64,000 nucleotides of DNA from Bacteroidales bacterium (GTDB lineage: Bacteria; Bacteroidota; Bacteroidia; Bacteroidales; Muribaculaceae): positions 124,001 through 188,000 of the forward strand of contig DXXM01000001.1 in assembly GCA_019416285.1 (NCBI GenBank). Reading direction: 5' to 3'. A model generated the notes under the pieces. It ran no database searches and was not told where the DNA came from. It saw only the letters and a program-made list of their open reading frames with translations. Shown here piece after piece: positions 43,766 through 54,300 of the stretch. The first letter of the stretch is position 1, and the number at the start of each line of letters is the position of its first letter. The translations under genes were made by a program, and so were the position numbers.

Positions 43766-46642
43766 TCAGAGTCTGACTTTCTTGGCTTTTCCGTTGTAGG
43801 CCACTTCGACGCCCTTGTTGTCACGGTTATAGCCTACGGGATGAGTCTTTGACACCTCGATGATGTTGAAGCGACGGGTCTGGAGCATGCCGGGATACTG
43901 GCCCATGCGGTCACCGATGCTGAGAGTGCGGCTTGCGTTGTCCCATTTGAAAGGAATCATGGCGTAGCGGCCTTTCTCGTAGTTGTAGTTGACGTTTTCA
44001 TCCTCATAGAGAGTAAACTCGCCATCCTCGCCGGCGTAGACATAGAGGTTGATGACGTCGGCCGGTTTCTCGTCGCTGTACTGCATCTCGGGGCCGAAGG
44101 GGATGATGGAACCGGAGCGGACATAGAGAGGTATGCGCTCGTAGGGGGCCGGGACGTCGAGGGTCTGACCGCCGTCGATTTCCTTGCCGGTGTAGAAGTC
44201 ATACCACTCGGAGCCTGCGGGGAAGTAGACTTCGCGTGACTTGGCGCCGTAGGTGTAGACCGGAGCCACGAGGAAGGCCGGGCCGAACATATACTGGTCG
44301 CCGATGCTGCGTGTGGCCTTGTCGGAGGTGAAGTCCATCACCATCGGGCGCATGATTGTGTAGTCATTGAAATGGGTCATGGCCGCCAGAGAGTAGAGGT
44401 AGGGCATGAGGTCGTAGCGGAGCTTGGTGTAGTAGACTACCGATTTGTAGGCGGGATGTCCCTCGGGAGCGATGTTGAAGATTTCGCGGTAGGGCCACTG
44501 GCCGTGGGCGCGGAACATGGGGGCGAAGGCTCCGAACTGATACCAGCGGGTGTTGAGCTCGCGCCATTCCTTGAGATCGGGATTTTCCTTGCCTGTGGTG
44601 AGATATTCCTTGGCTGCGGCCACGTAGCGGTCCTCGACACAGAAGCCGCCGATGTCCATGCTCCACCAGGGTATGCCGGAGGCGGCGAAGTTGAGACCGG
44701 CTGAAATCTGAGCCTTCATGTCCTCCCAGCGGGTGGCGATGTCACCGCTCCATGTGGCGGTGGAGTAGCGCTGCTGTCCGGCGAAGCCCGAGCGGGTGAG
44801 GAGGAACACGCGGTCGTCGTTGGTCTCGCGCTGGCCGTCGTAGATGGCTTCGGCGTTCATGAGGCCGTAGGCGTTGAAATATTTTGTCGAGGGGCCGAGT
44901 GCGGTCGGGGTGATGAGGTCTTTGCGATACTGGAGGTCGGTGCAGTCGCGGATATTTGGCTCCGAGGCATCCATCCACCAAGCATCGATGCCCAGAGGAA
45001 CGTAGTGGTCCTTCATCTGATTCCAGAAGAGCTTGCGGGCGTCGGCGCTGTAGGCGTCGTAGAACGAGCCGAGGTAGCCGGGGCCTACCCAGTCCTTGAT
45101 GCTGTCCTGGACGGGGAGCTTATACATCCAGCCGTTCTTGTCAAATTCCTTGTAGTGTTCGGTGGTGACGTAGAACTTGGGCCATACCGAAATCATCACG
45201 CGGCCGTGCATGTCGTGGATGGAGTCGACCATGCCTTTCGGGTCAGGGAAACGCTCGCGGTCGAACTCATGGCTTCCCCATGAATCCTGCTTCCAGTGGA
45301 GCCAGTCGATTACGATATTGTCAATCGGAATATTGCGTTTGCGGAACTCGGCGAGAGTGGAGAGCACCTCGTCCTGAGTGTTGTATTTCTCGCGGCTCTG
45401 CCAGTAGCCCATGACCCATTTGGCCATGATGGGAGCCTTGCCGGTGAGGGTGCGGTAGCCGCTTATCACGTCGTCCATATCCTCGCCGTAGATGAAATAG
45501 TAGTCAATCTGGTCCTGCATCTCGCCCCACCAGCTCATGTCGAGCTGCTCTTTGTTGTCGACGGGAGAGTAGACGCGCAGACCGCAGTAGGCCACGGCGC
45601 CGTTTGGCTTCCATTCGATTTTGAGGGGTACGCGCTTGCCTTTTTCAAGGTCGACGGAGAATTTGTATGAGTTGGGGTTCCAGGCCGTGCGCCAGCGCTC
45701 GGGCACCACTTCCTTGCCGTCGATGTAGACCGACATATAACCGGAATAGTAGAGGATGAATTTGAACTCACCGCTTTCCGAAGGCTCGATTTCGCCCTCG
45801 TAGGTCACATGCGAGCCGTAGTAGTTGAAATCCTGCGGGAGATTTACCACATGCTTGAGTTCCTTGCGGATGAGGTGTTCGAAATAGATTGAGTCCTCGC
45901 GCTGGACAATGGTCTGCTCCTCGGGCTTCGCGGAAACGTAAGTGCCGGTGAGGGCGCCTTCCTTGCCGTCCTTGTCGTAGAGCTTGAAAACCTGTCCGAG
46001 CTGCTTGTAGGGGGCAGGATTACCGAAGCGGCAGAGCGAATAGCTGTCCCAGAGGATGCCGTAGTTGTCGGTCGACACCACGAAAGGCACCGAGACCTTT
46101 GTGTTATACTGGAAAAGCTCTTCGTTGAGGCCCTTATAGTTGAACTCGTCGCTCTGATGCTGACCGAGGCCGTAGATGCCCTCCTCCTCATCGAGCGATT
46201 CGAATACCTGACGGACCGTGTAGCCCTTGGTACCCTCGACTTCGATGGGCTTGAACTCGCGTCCGCCCGGAGCTTCCGAGACAATGAGTTTGCCATTCTT
46301 GTCGTAGAACTTCACGTCGCCTGAGGCAAGCGACACGGAGGCCTGCACCTGGGATGTAATCACCGAGACGGTCGAATCGGTCTCGGCAACGGTATATTCT
46401 GTCTTGGTGTCCTGCGGGACAACGACGAGACTGTTGTCAGCAACAAACTTCTTGTCGGGGGTGGCGGAAACTCGGATTATTTTGTCGCCGAGCACCTGGA
46501 GTCGCACTTTCCTTACGGAATTTTCGCCTGCCGACGCCACGTTCACGGTCACTCCGCGGTCTGATTTCTCATATTTTCCCGTGGAACATGAAACCGCGAC
46601 GAGGCCTGCGAGCAGAGAGGCTGTTAGAGTTCGAATTTTCAT
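43766..46642 (-). CDS. GH31 alpha-xylosidase with PA14 insert
   Basis: A 958-residue predicted lipoprotein (VAVSC, Cys19). The N-terminal beta-sandwich (about 30-225) is followed by a PA14-like insert (about 250-365, FKFILYYSGYMSVYIDGKEVVP), the TIM-barrel with nucleophile Asp558 (AWWMDASEPN) and acid/base Asp634 (TWSGDIATRW), and C-terminal beta domains including a DUF5110-like region. A PA14 domain inserted at this point is characteristic of xyloglucan alpha-xylosidases of Bacteroides ovatus and Cellvibrio, supporting removal of xylose from the non-reducing end of xyloglucan oligosaccharides. It is the first gene of the enzyme operon, with a -7 element upstream. Confidence 0.93.
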   Translation of the reverse strand: MKIRTLTASLLAGLVAVSCSTGKYEKSDRGVTVNVASAGENSVRKVRLQVLGDKIIRVSATPDKKFVADNSLVVVPQDTKTEYTVAETDSTVSVITSQVQASVSLASGDVKFYDKNGKLIVSEAPGGREFKPIEVEGTKGYTVRQVFESLDEEEGIYGLGQHQSDEFNYKGLNEELFQYNTKVSVPFVVSTDNYGILWDSYSLCRFGNPAPYKQLGQVFKLYDKDGKEGALTGTYVSAKPEEQTIVQREDSIYFEHLIRKELKHVVNLPQDFNYYGSHVTYEGEIEPSESGEFKFILYYSGYMSVYIDGKEVVPERWRTAWNPNSYKFSVDLEKGKRVPLKIEWKPNGAVAYCGLRVYSPVDNKEQLDMSWWGEMQDQIDYYFIYGEDMDDVISGYRTLTGKAPIMAKWVMGYWQSREKYNTQDEVLSTLAEFRKRNIPIDNIVIDWLHWKQDSWGSHEFDRERFPDPKGMVDSIHDMHGRVMISVWPKFYVTTEHYKEFDKNGWMYKLPVQDSIKDWVGPGYLGSFYDAYSADARKLFWNQMKDHYVPLGIDAWWMDASEPNIRDCTDLQYRKDLITPTALGPSTKYFNAYGLMNAEAIYDGQRETNDDRVFLLTRSGFAGQQRYSTATWSGDIATRWEDMKAQISAGLNFAASGIPWWSMDIGGFCVEDRYVAAAKEYLTTGKENPDLKEWRELNTRWYQFGAFAPMFRAHGQWPYREIFNIAPEGHPAYKSVVYYTKLRYDLMPYLYSLAAMTHFNDYTIMRPMVMDFTSDKATRSIGDQYMFGPAFLVAPVYTYGAKSREVYFPAGSEWYDFYTGKEIDGGQTLDVPAPYERIPLYVRSGSIIPFGPEMQYSDEKPADVINLYVYAGEDGEFTLYEDENVNYNYEKGRYAMIPFKWDNASRTLSIGDRMGQYPGMLQTRRFNIIEVSKTHPVGYNRDNKGVEVAYNGKAKKVRL

Positions 46643-46717
46643 AGGAAGAATTAGGGCGGTATTATATAGGTAAAAAATTTGGTTTATTCAGCGTGGTATT
46701 TTCGTTGTCCGATAATG

Positions 46718-46725
46718 CAAAGTTA
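46718..46725 (-). promoter_or_regulatory. Candidate -7 element for the GH31-GH2-GH3 operon
   Basis: TAACTTTG on the minus strand matches TAnnTTTG, 75 bases before the GH31 ATG. No TTTG lies at the -33 distance, which would fit a promoter that depends on an activator such as the adjacent hybrid regulator. Confidence 0.5.
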
Positions 46726-46805
46726 GCCATTACCATCCATACGGGTCGGGATTTATGTTGGACATACGGGTGGTAAATGATGTGACCGGGAGTCGAAATG
46801 TTAAC

Positions 46806-49800
46806 TTATACGGGATAATTTGTTGCCTTGCTTTCCTTATCCTGATAGACCGAGGGGAGCACGCCGAACTCTTCCTTGAAGTATTTGCTGAAATATTTCG
46901 GATTGTTATATCCCAGCTGGAAAGCGATTTCCGATACATTCATCTGGCTTTCGCGCAACATCTGGGCACCCCGTTTGAGCCTGATGAGCCTGATGAACTC
47001 TACTGGAGTCTTGCCTGTGGTGGCCTTGAGCTTCTTGTAGAGGTGGACGCGGCTCATGCCGAGGTGACTGCTCAGTTCCTCGACGGAGAGGTCGGGGCGC
47101 TTGATGTTGGTGACTACATATTTGACGGCTTTCTCCACCATCTTTTCGTCGAGCGGGGTGATGGTTATGTTGCCGGGGTCGGGGTCGATGAGCGAGCGGC
47201 CGCTTTTGCGGGTGAGGCTGACGAGCTTTTTCATTTTCAGAAGCAACAGGTCCATGTTGAACGGCTTGGTCACATAGTCGTCAGCGCCGAGAGTCAGGCC
47301 CTCTACCTTGGCGTTTACGTCGTGTTTGGCCGTCAGGATGATGACCGGAGTACCGGCGTGGGCCGGGTCTGATTTCAGACGGCGACAGAGTTCTATGCCG
47401 TCGATTCCGGGCATCATGAGGTCTGTCAGCACGATTGAGGGGCGGATTGACGTGAGCAGTTTCAGCGCCTGTTCAGCGTCGGAGGCGGTAATCACGTGGA
47501 AATCATGCGAGAGACCGTCGCGCAGGAAATCAATCATATCCCGGCTGTCGTCAATCACAAGGGCTGTGGGCATCTCGGGGGCGTCGCGTCCGGGTTCATC
47601 CTGCTCTCCGGCTTTGTCGCCGGCAAGAGTGGCGTCATGCTCCTCCACAGCCATCTGAATGTGCGGGTCATTTTCGGCAGAGGCTTCCGGAGCGCTCACT
47701 GTCTCACTGATAGCGGGCTGCGGAGCGGCTGTGACAGAGCTCTTTATCAGGGGGAGCTCAATGGTGAACACTGTGCCTCCACCCTCGCGGTCGGCGACGG
47801 ATATGGTGCCGTTGTGCAGCTTGACATATTCGCTCACCATGCTCAGACCTATACCGTTGCCGGTCATGGATGAATCTGACGGTGAATTTCCGGCCTGATA
47901 GAAGCGCTCGAAGATATGCTGCTTGTCGGCGTCGCTGATGCCTATTCCGGAGTCGGCCACGCTTATCGACACGGTGGATTTGGCGACCGAGACGGTGACC
48001 GTCACCTCGCCTCCCTGCGGAGTGAACTTGAAGGCGTTGGATAGCAGATTCATGATGGACTTGTAGAGCTTATCGTCGTCAAACATCATGTTGAGCTCGC
48101 TGATTTCCGAGATGAAATCGAGTTTTATGTTCTTGCGCTCCGAGAGGTTGGCGAAAGAGTGGCAAACATTTCTCACGAAGCCAATCAGCTCGCCCTCTGA
48201 AAGATGGAGCGTAAGGCCGGTCACCTCGTTTTTGCGGAAGTCGAGGAGCTGATTGACGAGCAGGAGCAGACGCATGGCGTTGTTGCGCATCAGGGTGAGC
48301 CGCTTGCGCTGGCCCTCGTCGGTGGTCTCCTTTATCATGCTTTCGAGAGGGGAGACAATAAGGGTGAGGGGAGTGCGCAGCTCATGGCTGACATTGGTGT
48401 AGAACTTGAATTTGAGCTGGTTGATTTCCTCCTGCTTCTGCATGGCGTCCTGCTTGCGCTTTTCGTTGAAGCGGCGGCGCTCACGCCTGCGGATCAGACG
48501 GTATATTCCGTATATTCCGGCTATGGCAAGCAACACGTAGAGGATTTTGGCCCATGTCGTGAGCCAGAAGGGTGGGTGCATCACTATGGTGAGTTCCTCG
48601 GTCTGCGCGCTCTCGTAGCCGTCGCCGTTTATGGCCCGGACGTAGAGCTTGTATTTGCCCGGAGCGAGATTGGTGTAAGTCACGGAGTTGACACCCGGGA
48701 GAGCCTTCACCCATTCGCTGTCGAGCCCTTCGAGACGGTGTTCGAAGGTGGTCTTTTCGGGGAGCACATGGTTGTCGGTGCCGAAAGTGATGGTGAAGGA
48801 TGATATGCCGGGCCAGAGTTCAAGTTCCCCTCCGCGATTGGGCGAGGTTTTCATGAGCACATGGCCGTCCACCTCCTCGCCGACGCCCACATTCAGACCT
48901 CTCACATAGAGGTTTGAGAACATCACTCTGGGGAGGTTGCGGTTGTGGACTATACGGTCGGGGAAAAAGGTGTTGATACCGTAGAGACCTCCCACAAGCA
49001 TCTCGCCTGACGGGAGAATGGCGAAAGAACGCTGGTTGAAATCGCTGTTCTGCAGGCCGTCGTCGGTGTCGTAGCGGTGTGTGGTGTAGGAGAAATCGCC
49101 CGTCTTGGGGTCATATTTTATCGAAAAGCATATCAGACGGCCGCTTTCCGTGAGCCATACGTCGCCCTGGCGGTCCTCCTGGATGCCGAGAATCAGATTC
49201 GGTGTGGGGTCGCCGTTGCCGATGCCGAGCGACGAGAGGCGCTTGCGCTCGGGGTCGTAGAGTTTGAGGCCGTAGGTCGAGGCTATCCACACGAGGCCGC
49301 GCGAGTCGACAATGATATCGTTGATTCCCGTGCCGTCGAGCTCGGGGATGGCCGAGAAATTGCCCGTGGAGGGTGTGAATATCGTGACACCGAGCGATGT
49401 GGCTATGTAGAGACGCCCTTTTTCGCCGTGGACTATCTTCAGAATGTAGTCGGAGGTGATTCCGGAATTGCTGCAGGCATAGGCGCTCGTTTTCATGGTG
49501 CGCGGGTCGAGGTTGAAGAGTCCCGAGCCGAGAGTGCCTACCCAGAGGGTGCCGTCGTCGGCCTCGGTGAGCGCCCAGGTGTAGTCGTCGTCGATGCGTG
49601 AACCGGTTTTCAGGGTTTCGAGGCGCCCGTTGCCGAAACGTTTGAGCCCGCGGGAGTAGGAGCCGACGTAGAGATTGCCGTCGGAAGCCTCGAGGAGCGC
49701 GGTGATTGCTCCGATGGAGGGTGAGGTCTGGGGTAGGGTGGTGTTTGTGGCCGGATTCCATTTCATCAGGCCTTCCGCATCGGTGCCTATCCACACCGAA

Positions 49801-50867
49801 CCGTCTGTCTGCGAGGGAAGTATGCAGTTGACATCAGGGAGCTTGCGGAGGTCGAATTTCCGGACCGAGGGATTGTAGTAATATAGGCCGCTTTTGTATG
49901 TGCCTATCCACATAGTTCCGCTTTCGTCCTCGTAGAGAGATGTGACGGTGTTGAGCTGCGAGTCACTGCCGTCGTTGGAGACTTTGATGAATCTGAAACC
50001 GTCGTCGTCTCTCACAATCTGCTCCAGACCGTAGTGGTCGCGCCCTATCCACAGTTTTCCGGAGAGGTCCTGGGCGAGAATCTTGACCGTGTGGCTCCTG
50101 ACGTCGGCGGGGAGCAGATGATTGAGCCAGCGCGAGTTGGCAATGTCGTAGACCCATAGATGCTCGTTGTTGAAAATCCAGCATAGCCCGCTGCGGTCAT
50201 AGACGAGGGTGAATACGAATGTGTTGCGACCGTCTATCTCACGAGTAATAAGGCTGTCGCATCTTGTGGTGTGGAGCGTTGTGGGGTCCACGATGCGTAT
50301 TGTGCCGGCATTGTCGACCGTTACTACTCCGTAGGGCGTCGAGATTATATCCGTGATTTCTGTCCGGGCGAAGGAGCTGTCGTCGCTCCGGCGCAGTTTT
50401 TTGTCCTTTGTGTCAAGTACTGAAAGTCCGTTTCCAAGCGAGTGAATCCACAGGGATTTGTTCTGCCCCACGTGTAGTAACGCCGGTTCGGTTTCAATGC
50501 CCTTTTCAGCAAGTATGGGGCCGATGTCGGTAATCACACGGTCTGATATGGGATCATAGACCGAATATTTCATGCCGGAGAAAATCCAGATGAGTCCGTC
50601 GGCATCTTCCTGAAGTCTTTCGATATAGTAGGCGAAGGGGACAGCCGATACGGAATCTGCCGGAGCGTAGTTTTTGAACATGTAACCGTCGTAGCGATAC
50701 AGTCCGGCGGAGGTGCCAATCCACAGAAATCCCTCCGAGTCGCGCAACAAAGCGTTGATTTTGTTGTTTGACAGGCGGTTGACGGTGTCGAGATGTTTCA
50801 GCGGGAGCTCTTTGGCGGGTACCCGGAGTGAGATTAAGATGATGAATATGAGAAAGAGAACTCGCAT
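46806..50867 (-). CDS. Hybrid two-component system sensor/regulator (HTCS) of the glycan locus
   Basis: A single protein holds a full signalling pathway. The order is signal peptide; about 750 periplasmic residues with repeated beta-propeller motifs (GFLWIGTSAGLYRYD, GTMWIGTYKSGLYYY) and a Y_Y_Y domain; one membrane span (about 772-795); HisKA with His828 (NVSHELRTPLTL); HATPase; a receiver with Asp1149 (LTDLMMPGIDG); and an AraC-type helix-turn-helix at the end. HTCS proteins bind oligosaccharide breakdown products and activate the adjacent SusCD and enzyme genes. The frame is open to 50903, but the promoter at 50901-50932 makes ATG 50867 the better start. Confidence 0.95.
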   Translation of the reverse strand: MRVLFLIFIILISLRVPAKELPLKHLDTVNRLSNNKINALLRDSEGFLWIGTSAGLYRYDGYMFKNYAPADSVSAVPFAYYIERLQEDADGLIWIFSGMKYSVYDPISDRVITDIGPILAEKGIETEPALLHVGQNKSLWIHSLGNGLSVLDTKDKKLRRSDDSSFARTEITDIISTPYGVVTVDNAGTIRIVDPTTLHTTRCDSLITREIDGRNTFVFTLVYDRSGLCWIFNNEHLWVYDIANSRWLNHLLPADVRSHTVKILAQDLSGKLWIGRDHYGLEQIVRDDDGFRFIKVSNDGSDSQLNTVTSLYEDESGTMWIGTYKSGLYYYNPSVRKFDLRKLPDVNCILPSQTDGSVWIGTDAEGLMKWNPATNTTLPQTSPSIGAITALLEASDGNLYVGSYSRGLKRFGNGRLETLKTGSRIDDDYTWALTEADDGTLWVGTLGSGLFNLDPRTMKTSAYACSNSGITSDYILKIVHGEKGRLYIATSLGVTIFTPSTGNFSAIPELDGTGINDIIVDSRGLVWIASTYGLKLYDPERKRLSSLGIGNGDPTPNLILGIQEDRQGDVWLTESGRLICFSIKYDPKTGDFSYTTHRYDTDDGLQNSDFNQRSFAILPSGEMLVGGLYGINTFFPDRIVHNRNLPRVMFSNLYVRGLNVGVGEEVDGHVLMKTSPNRGGELELWPGISSFTITFGTDNHVLPEKTTFEHRLEGLDSEWVKALPGVNSVTYTNLAPGKYKLYVRAINGDGYESAQTEELTIVMHPPFWLTTWAKILYVLLAIAGIYGIYRLIRRRERRRFNEKRKQDAMQKQEEINQLKFKFYTNVSHELRTPLTLIVSPLESMIKETTDEGQRKRLTLMRNNAMRLLLLVNQLLDFRKNEVTGLTLHLSEGELIGFVRNVCHSFANLSERKNIKLDFISEISELNMMFDDDKLYKSIMNLLSNAFKFTPQGGEVTVTVSVAKSTVSISVADSGIGISDADKQHIFERFYQAGNSPSDSSMTGNGIGLSMVSEYVKLHNGTISVADREGGGTVFTIELPLIKSSVTAAPQPAISETVSAPEASAENDPHIQMAVEEHDATLAGDKAGEQDEPGRDAPEMPTALVIDDSRDMIDFLRDGLSHDFHVITASDAEQALKLLTSIRPSIVLTDLMMPGIDGIELCRRLKSDPAHAGTPVIILTAKHDVNAKVEGLTLGADDYVTKPFNMDLLLLKMKKLVSLTRKSGRSLIDPDPGNITITPLDEKMVEKAVKYVVTNIKRPDLSVEELSSHLGMSRVHLYKKLKATTGKTPVEFIRLIRLKRGAQMLRESQMNVSEIAFQLGYNNPKYFSKYFKEEFGVLPSVYQDKESKATNYPV

Positions 50868-50900
50868 GGTGTTAACATTTAAGGCTGTTGTTTGCTCCTG

Positions 50901-50932
50901 CAAAGTAAACTAATGTCCGGCGAATATGCAAC
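50901..50932 (-). promoter_or_regulatory. Promoter for the HTCS gene
   Basis: On the minus strand GTTG (50932-50929), a 20-base spacer and TTACTTTG (50908-50901) match the consensus with one mismatch in each element. The chosen ATG is 34 bases downstream. Confidence 0.6.
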
Positions 50933-51091
50933 TTTTGCCGGATTTTAAAAGGATATAACATTTTGATTACCATCCGTAACGGCTGAGAATCAGAGGAATA
51001 CAAAGTTATACCAAAACATTTAAACCCTTGATATGAAACATTTTACCCCCCCCGATATTATAATCTGAACCTATATAATAATATTAAAAAT

Positions 51092-51122
51092 TTTGTCGGT
51101 AGGAAAGGTCTCGTTACATTTG
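51092..51122 (+). promoter_or_regulatory. Promoter for the susC-like operon
   Basis: TTTG (51092-51095), a 19-base spacer and TACATTTG (51115-51122) match the consensus exactly. The transcript would carry a leader of about 209 bases (51128-51336) with no gene in it. The remainder of the 469-base gap from 50868 is AT-rich and could hold the HTCS binding site. Confidence 0.85.
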
Positions 51123-51336
51123 TTCACGTTTATTAGGAAAAGCACCCGCTCAGGACTAACTGCCCCGCGGAATTTATCTTAAAATAACGAAACCTTCACT
51201 TGTAATTAATCACCTATAAATCTCAGAACCAACATTACCGGACACTGAACTTACCGAAAATCTGATAAGCTGACCATTCATCAGCCAATATAATAAAAAA
51301 TCTAAATATTAACCTGTAAAACTAAATCTATCATCA

Positions 51337-54300
51337 ATGGGAAAAAACTATTTGGGACGATGCACATCGCTGCATCTTTTCCGGGTTGCCCTGCTGTCGC
51401 TCTGCCTTCTTACCGGCATGACGCTTTCGGCAGCCACCCTGACTGTCTCGGGAACAGTTACCCAAGCCTCTGACGGCGAACCGCTGATAGGCGTGAGCGT
51501 CGTAATCAAAGGCACTTCGCAGGGTACAATGACCGACATCGACGGCAACTACACTCTTAAAGCCGACGAGGGCGCCACTCTCGTGTTCTCCTATGTCGGT
51601 TTCACCACAAGAGAAATCACGGTCAACAGCGACCGTATCGACGTGGCACTCGTCGAGGATTCCGAAGTGCTCGACGAGGTAGTGGTCGTGGGCTATGGTG
51701 TTCAGAAAAAGAAACTCGTGACCGGCGCCACAGCGCAGATCAAGGGTGACGAAATCGCAAAACTCAACACGACCTCGCCTCTCCAGGCCATGCAGGGACA
51801 GCTTCCCGGCGTCAACATCTCCTCGACCTCCGGTCAGCCCGGCGAGGGCATGAAAGTGACCATTCGCGGTCTCGGTACCATCGGCAACGGTTCTCCTCTC
51901 TACCTTATCGACGGTGTGGGCGGCGACATCTCCACCCTTAACCCCGCCGACATCGAGAGCATCGACGTGCTCAAGGATGCAGCCTCCGCCGCCATCTACG
52001 GTGCGCAGGCAGCCAACGGCGTAGTCCTCATCACCACCAAGCAGGGTAAGGAAGGCAAGGCCAAAATCACCTTCGACGGCTACTACGGCTGGCAGTCGGC
52101 TCCCCGCAAGGTCGACCTGCTCAACGCCCAGGAATACATGATGATTATGGACGAGCAGAACATCAACAGCGGTCTCGCTCCCTACGACTGGGATTCGATG
52201 AAATCAATCTGGCGCACCGACGCCGACGGCAACCGCATCGGAGTCATCGATACCGACTGGATGGACCAGATGTTCAAGGACAACGCCACAATCCAGAGCT
52301 ACACAATAGGTGTGACCGGCGGTTCGGCCACATCGACCTACGCTCTTTCTCTCGGCTACATCAATCAGGAAGGTATCGTTGGCGGCGCCAAGGCTTCGAA
52401 CTATTCGCGCTACAACTTCCGCATCAACTCCGACCACAAGCTCTTCGACGGCCTCATCACCATCGGTGAGCAGGCCTCGTTCATCTACCGCAAGAGCAAC
52501 GGTATTGACGTAGGCAACCCCTACAGCAATACCCTCCGCGGCGCCTTCGTCACCAGCCCTCTCGCTCCCGTCTACAGCGACGGTGTCCCCATGTATAACG
52601 GACAGATTATCAACGACGGCAAGTATAACGACACTTCCGACAGCGACTGGAACAAGGCCGACGGCAATCCCTACGGCTCAATGATGACCATGCACAACAA
52701 GAGCGTGTCGACCACTTTCTCCGGCAACGTCTACGCACAGCTTGAACCCATCAAGAACCTCCGCCTCCGCACAGTGTTCGGCGCCGTCTACGGCTCGAGC
52801 GACTATCGCAGCTTTACTCCGCTGGTTCACTGGACCCCGACAAGCTCCGCTCCCGAAACCCGCGTGAGTCAGAACATGCACCACACTCTCGGAATGACCT
52901 GGACCAACACCGCTACCTATGACTTCGACATCAAGGACCACCACTTCAATGTGCTCGTCGGTATGGAAAGCTACCGTTACCAGGGTCAGGAACTTTCCGG
53001 CGGTCAGGGCAAGCTCAAGGACGGCTTTGACGACTGGGAACACGCCTGGATTACAAACGGCACCGGCGCCACCCTCGGCGAGAACGGTGTGAGCGTGGGC
53101 GGTAAACCTCACGACGATGCCCGCTCGGTCAGCTACTTCGGACGTCTCGGCTGGGACTGGCAGGAGAAATATATGATCAACGCCACTGTGCGCCGCGACG
53201 GTTCATCGCGCTTTGCCCGCGGCCACCGCTTCGGCACCTTCCCCTCAGTATCGGCCGGCTGGAACATTTCAAATGAAAACTTCATGGAATCGGCCCGCAC
53301 ATGGCTCGACTTCCTCAAAATCCGTGCGAGCTGGGGTCGCGTCGGTAATCAGAACGTCGACAACTACCAGTATCTCGCTCCCATCAAGACAACAAACACC
53401 CACTATTTCTTCGGCCAGTACATCGGCCCCAACGGTCAGCTCACAAACTATTCACCCGTTCTGTCGGAAAACTGGGGTGCATATCCCTCGCGCCTCGGCA
53501 ACCTCGATCTGACATGGGAGACTTCCGAGCAGACTGACTTAGGTTTCGACGCCCGTCTCTTCAACAGCCGTCTCGGTGTCAACTTCGACTATTATATAAA
53601 GAAAAACAAAGACTGGCTCGTGAAGGCACCCGTGCTTGCCACCGCCGGTACCGACGCTCCCTTCATCAACGGCGGCAGCGTGAAGAACTACGGTGTCGAA
53701 CTCGCCCTTACATGGAACGACGTAATCGGCCGCGATTTCTCCTACAGTCTCAGCGTCAACGGCGCATATAATAAGAATAAGGTGGGCGCGATTCCCAACG
53801 AGGACGGTATCATCCACGGAGAGACCGGTATGCTCTACAACAACTCGCTCGAATTCTACCGCGCTGAAAACGGCAAGCCCATCGGTTACTTCTGGGGCTA
53901 CAAGACCGCAGGCATTTTCCAGAACACACAGCAGATTGCCGACTGGATTGCCGCAGGCAACGGTATTCTCCAGTCCGACGTGCAGCCCGGCGATGTGATT
54001 TATGTCGATGTCAACCACGACGGCATGATTGATGTCAACGACAAGGTCAACCTCGGCAACGGTATGCCAAAGTTCACCTACGGTTTCAACATAAACCTAT
54101 ACTACAAGAACTTCGACTTCGGAGTAGTGGCCACCGGCGCGGCCGGATATCAGATTGTTCAGAGCTACGGCCCGCAGAACAGCCCCTATTCCAACTGGAC
54201 AACACGCATCCTCGACCGCTGGACAGGCGAAGGCTCCTCCAACAAGATTCCGCGCGTCACCAACCAGAACATCAACTGGCAGTTCTCCGACCTTTTCATT

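Noticed and set aside
43766..46642. Reading the GH31 enzyme as a general alpha-glucosidase
   Set aside because: The PA14 insert and the neighbours (GH5, GH2, GH3) favour an alpha-xylosidase, although activity is not proven by sequence.
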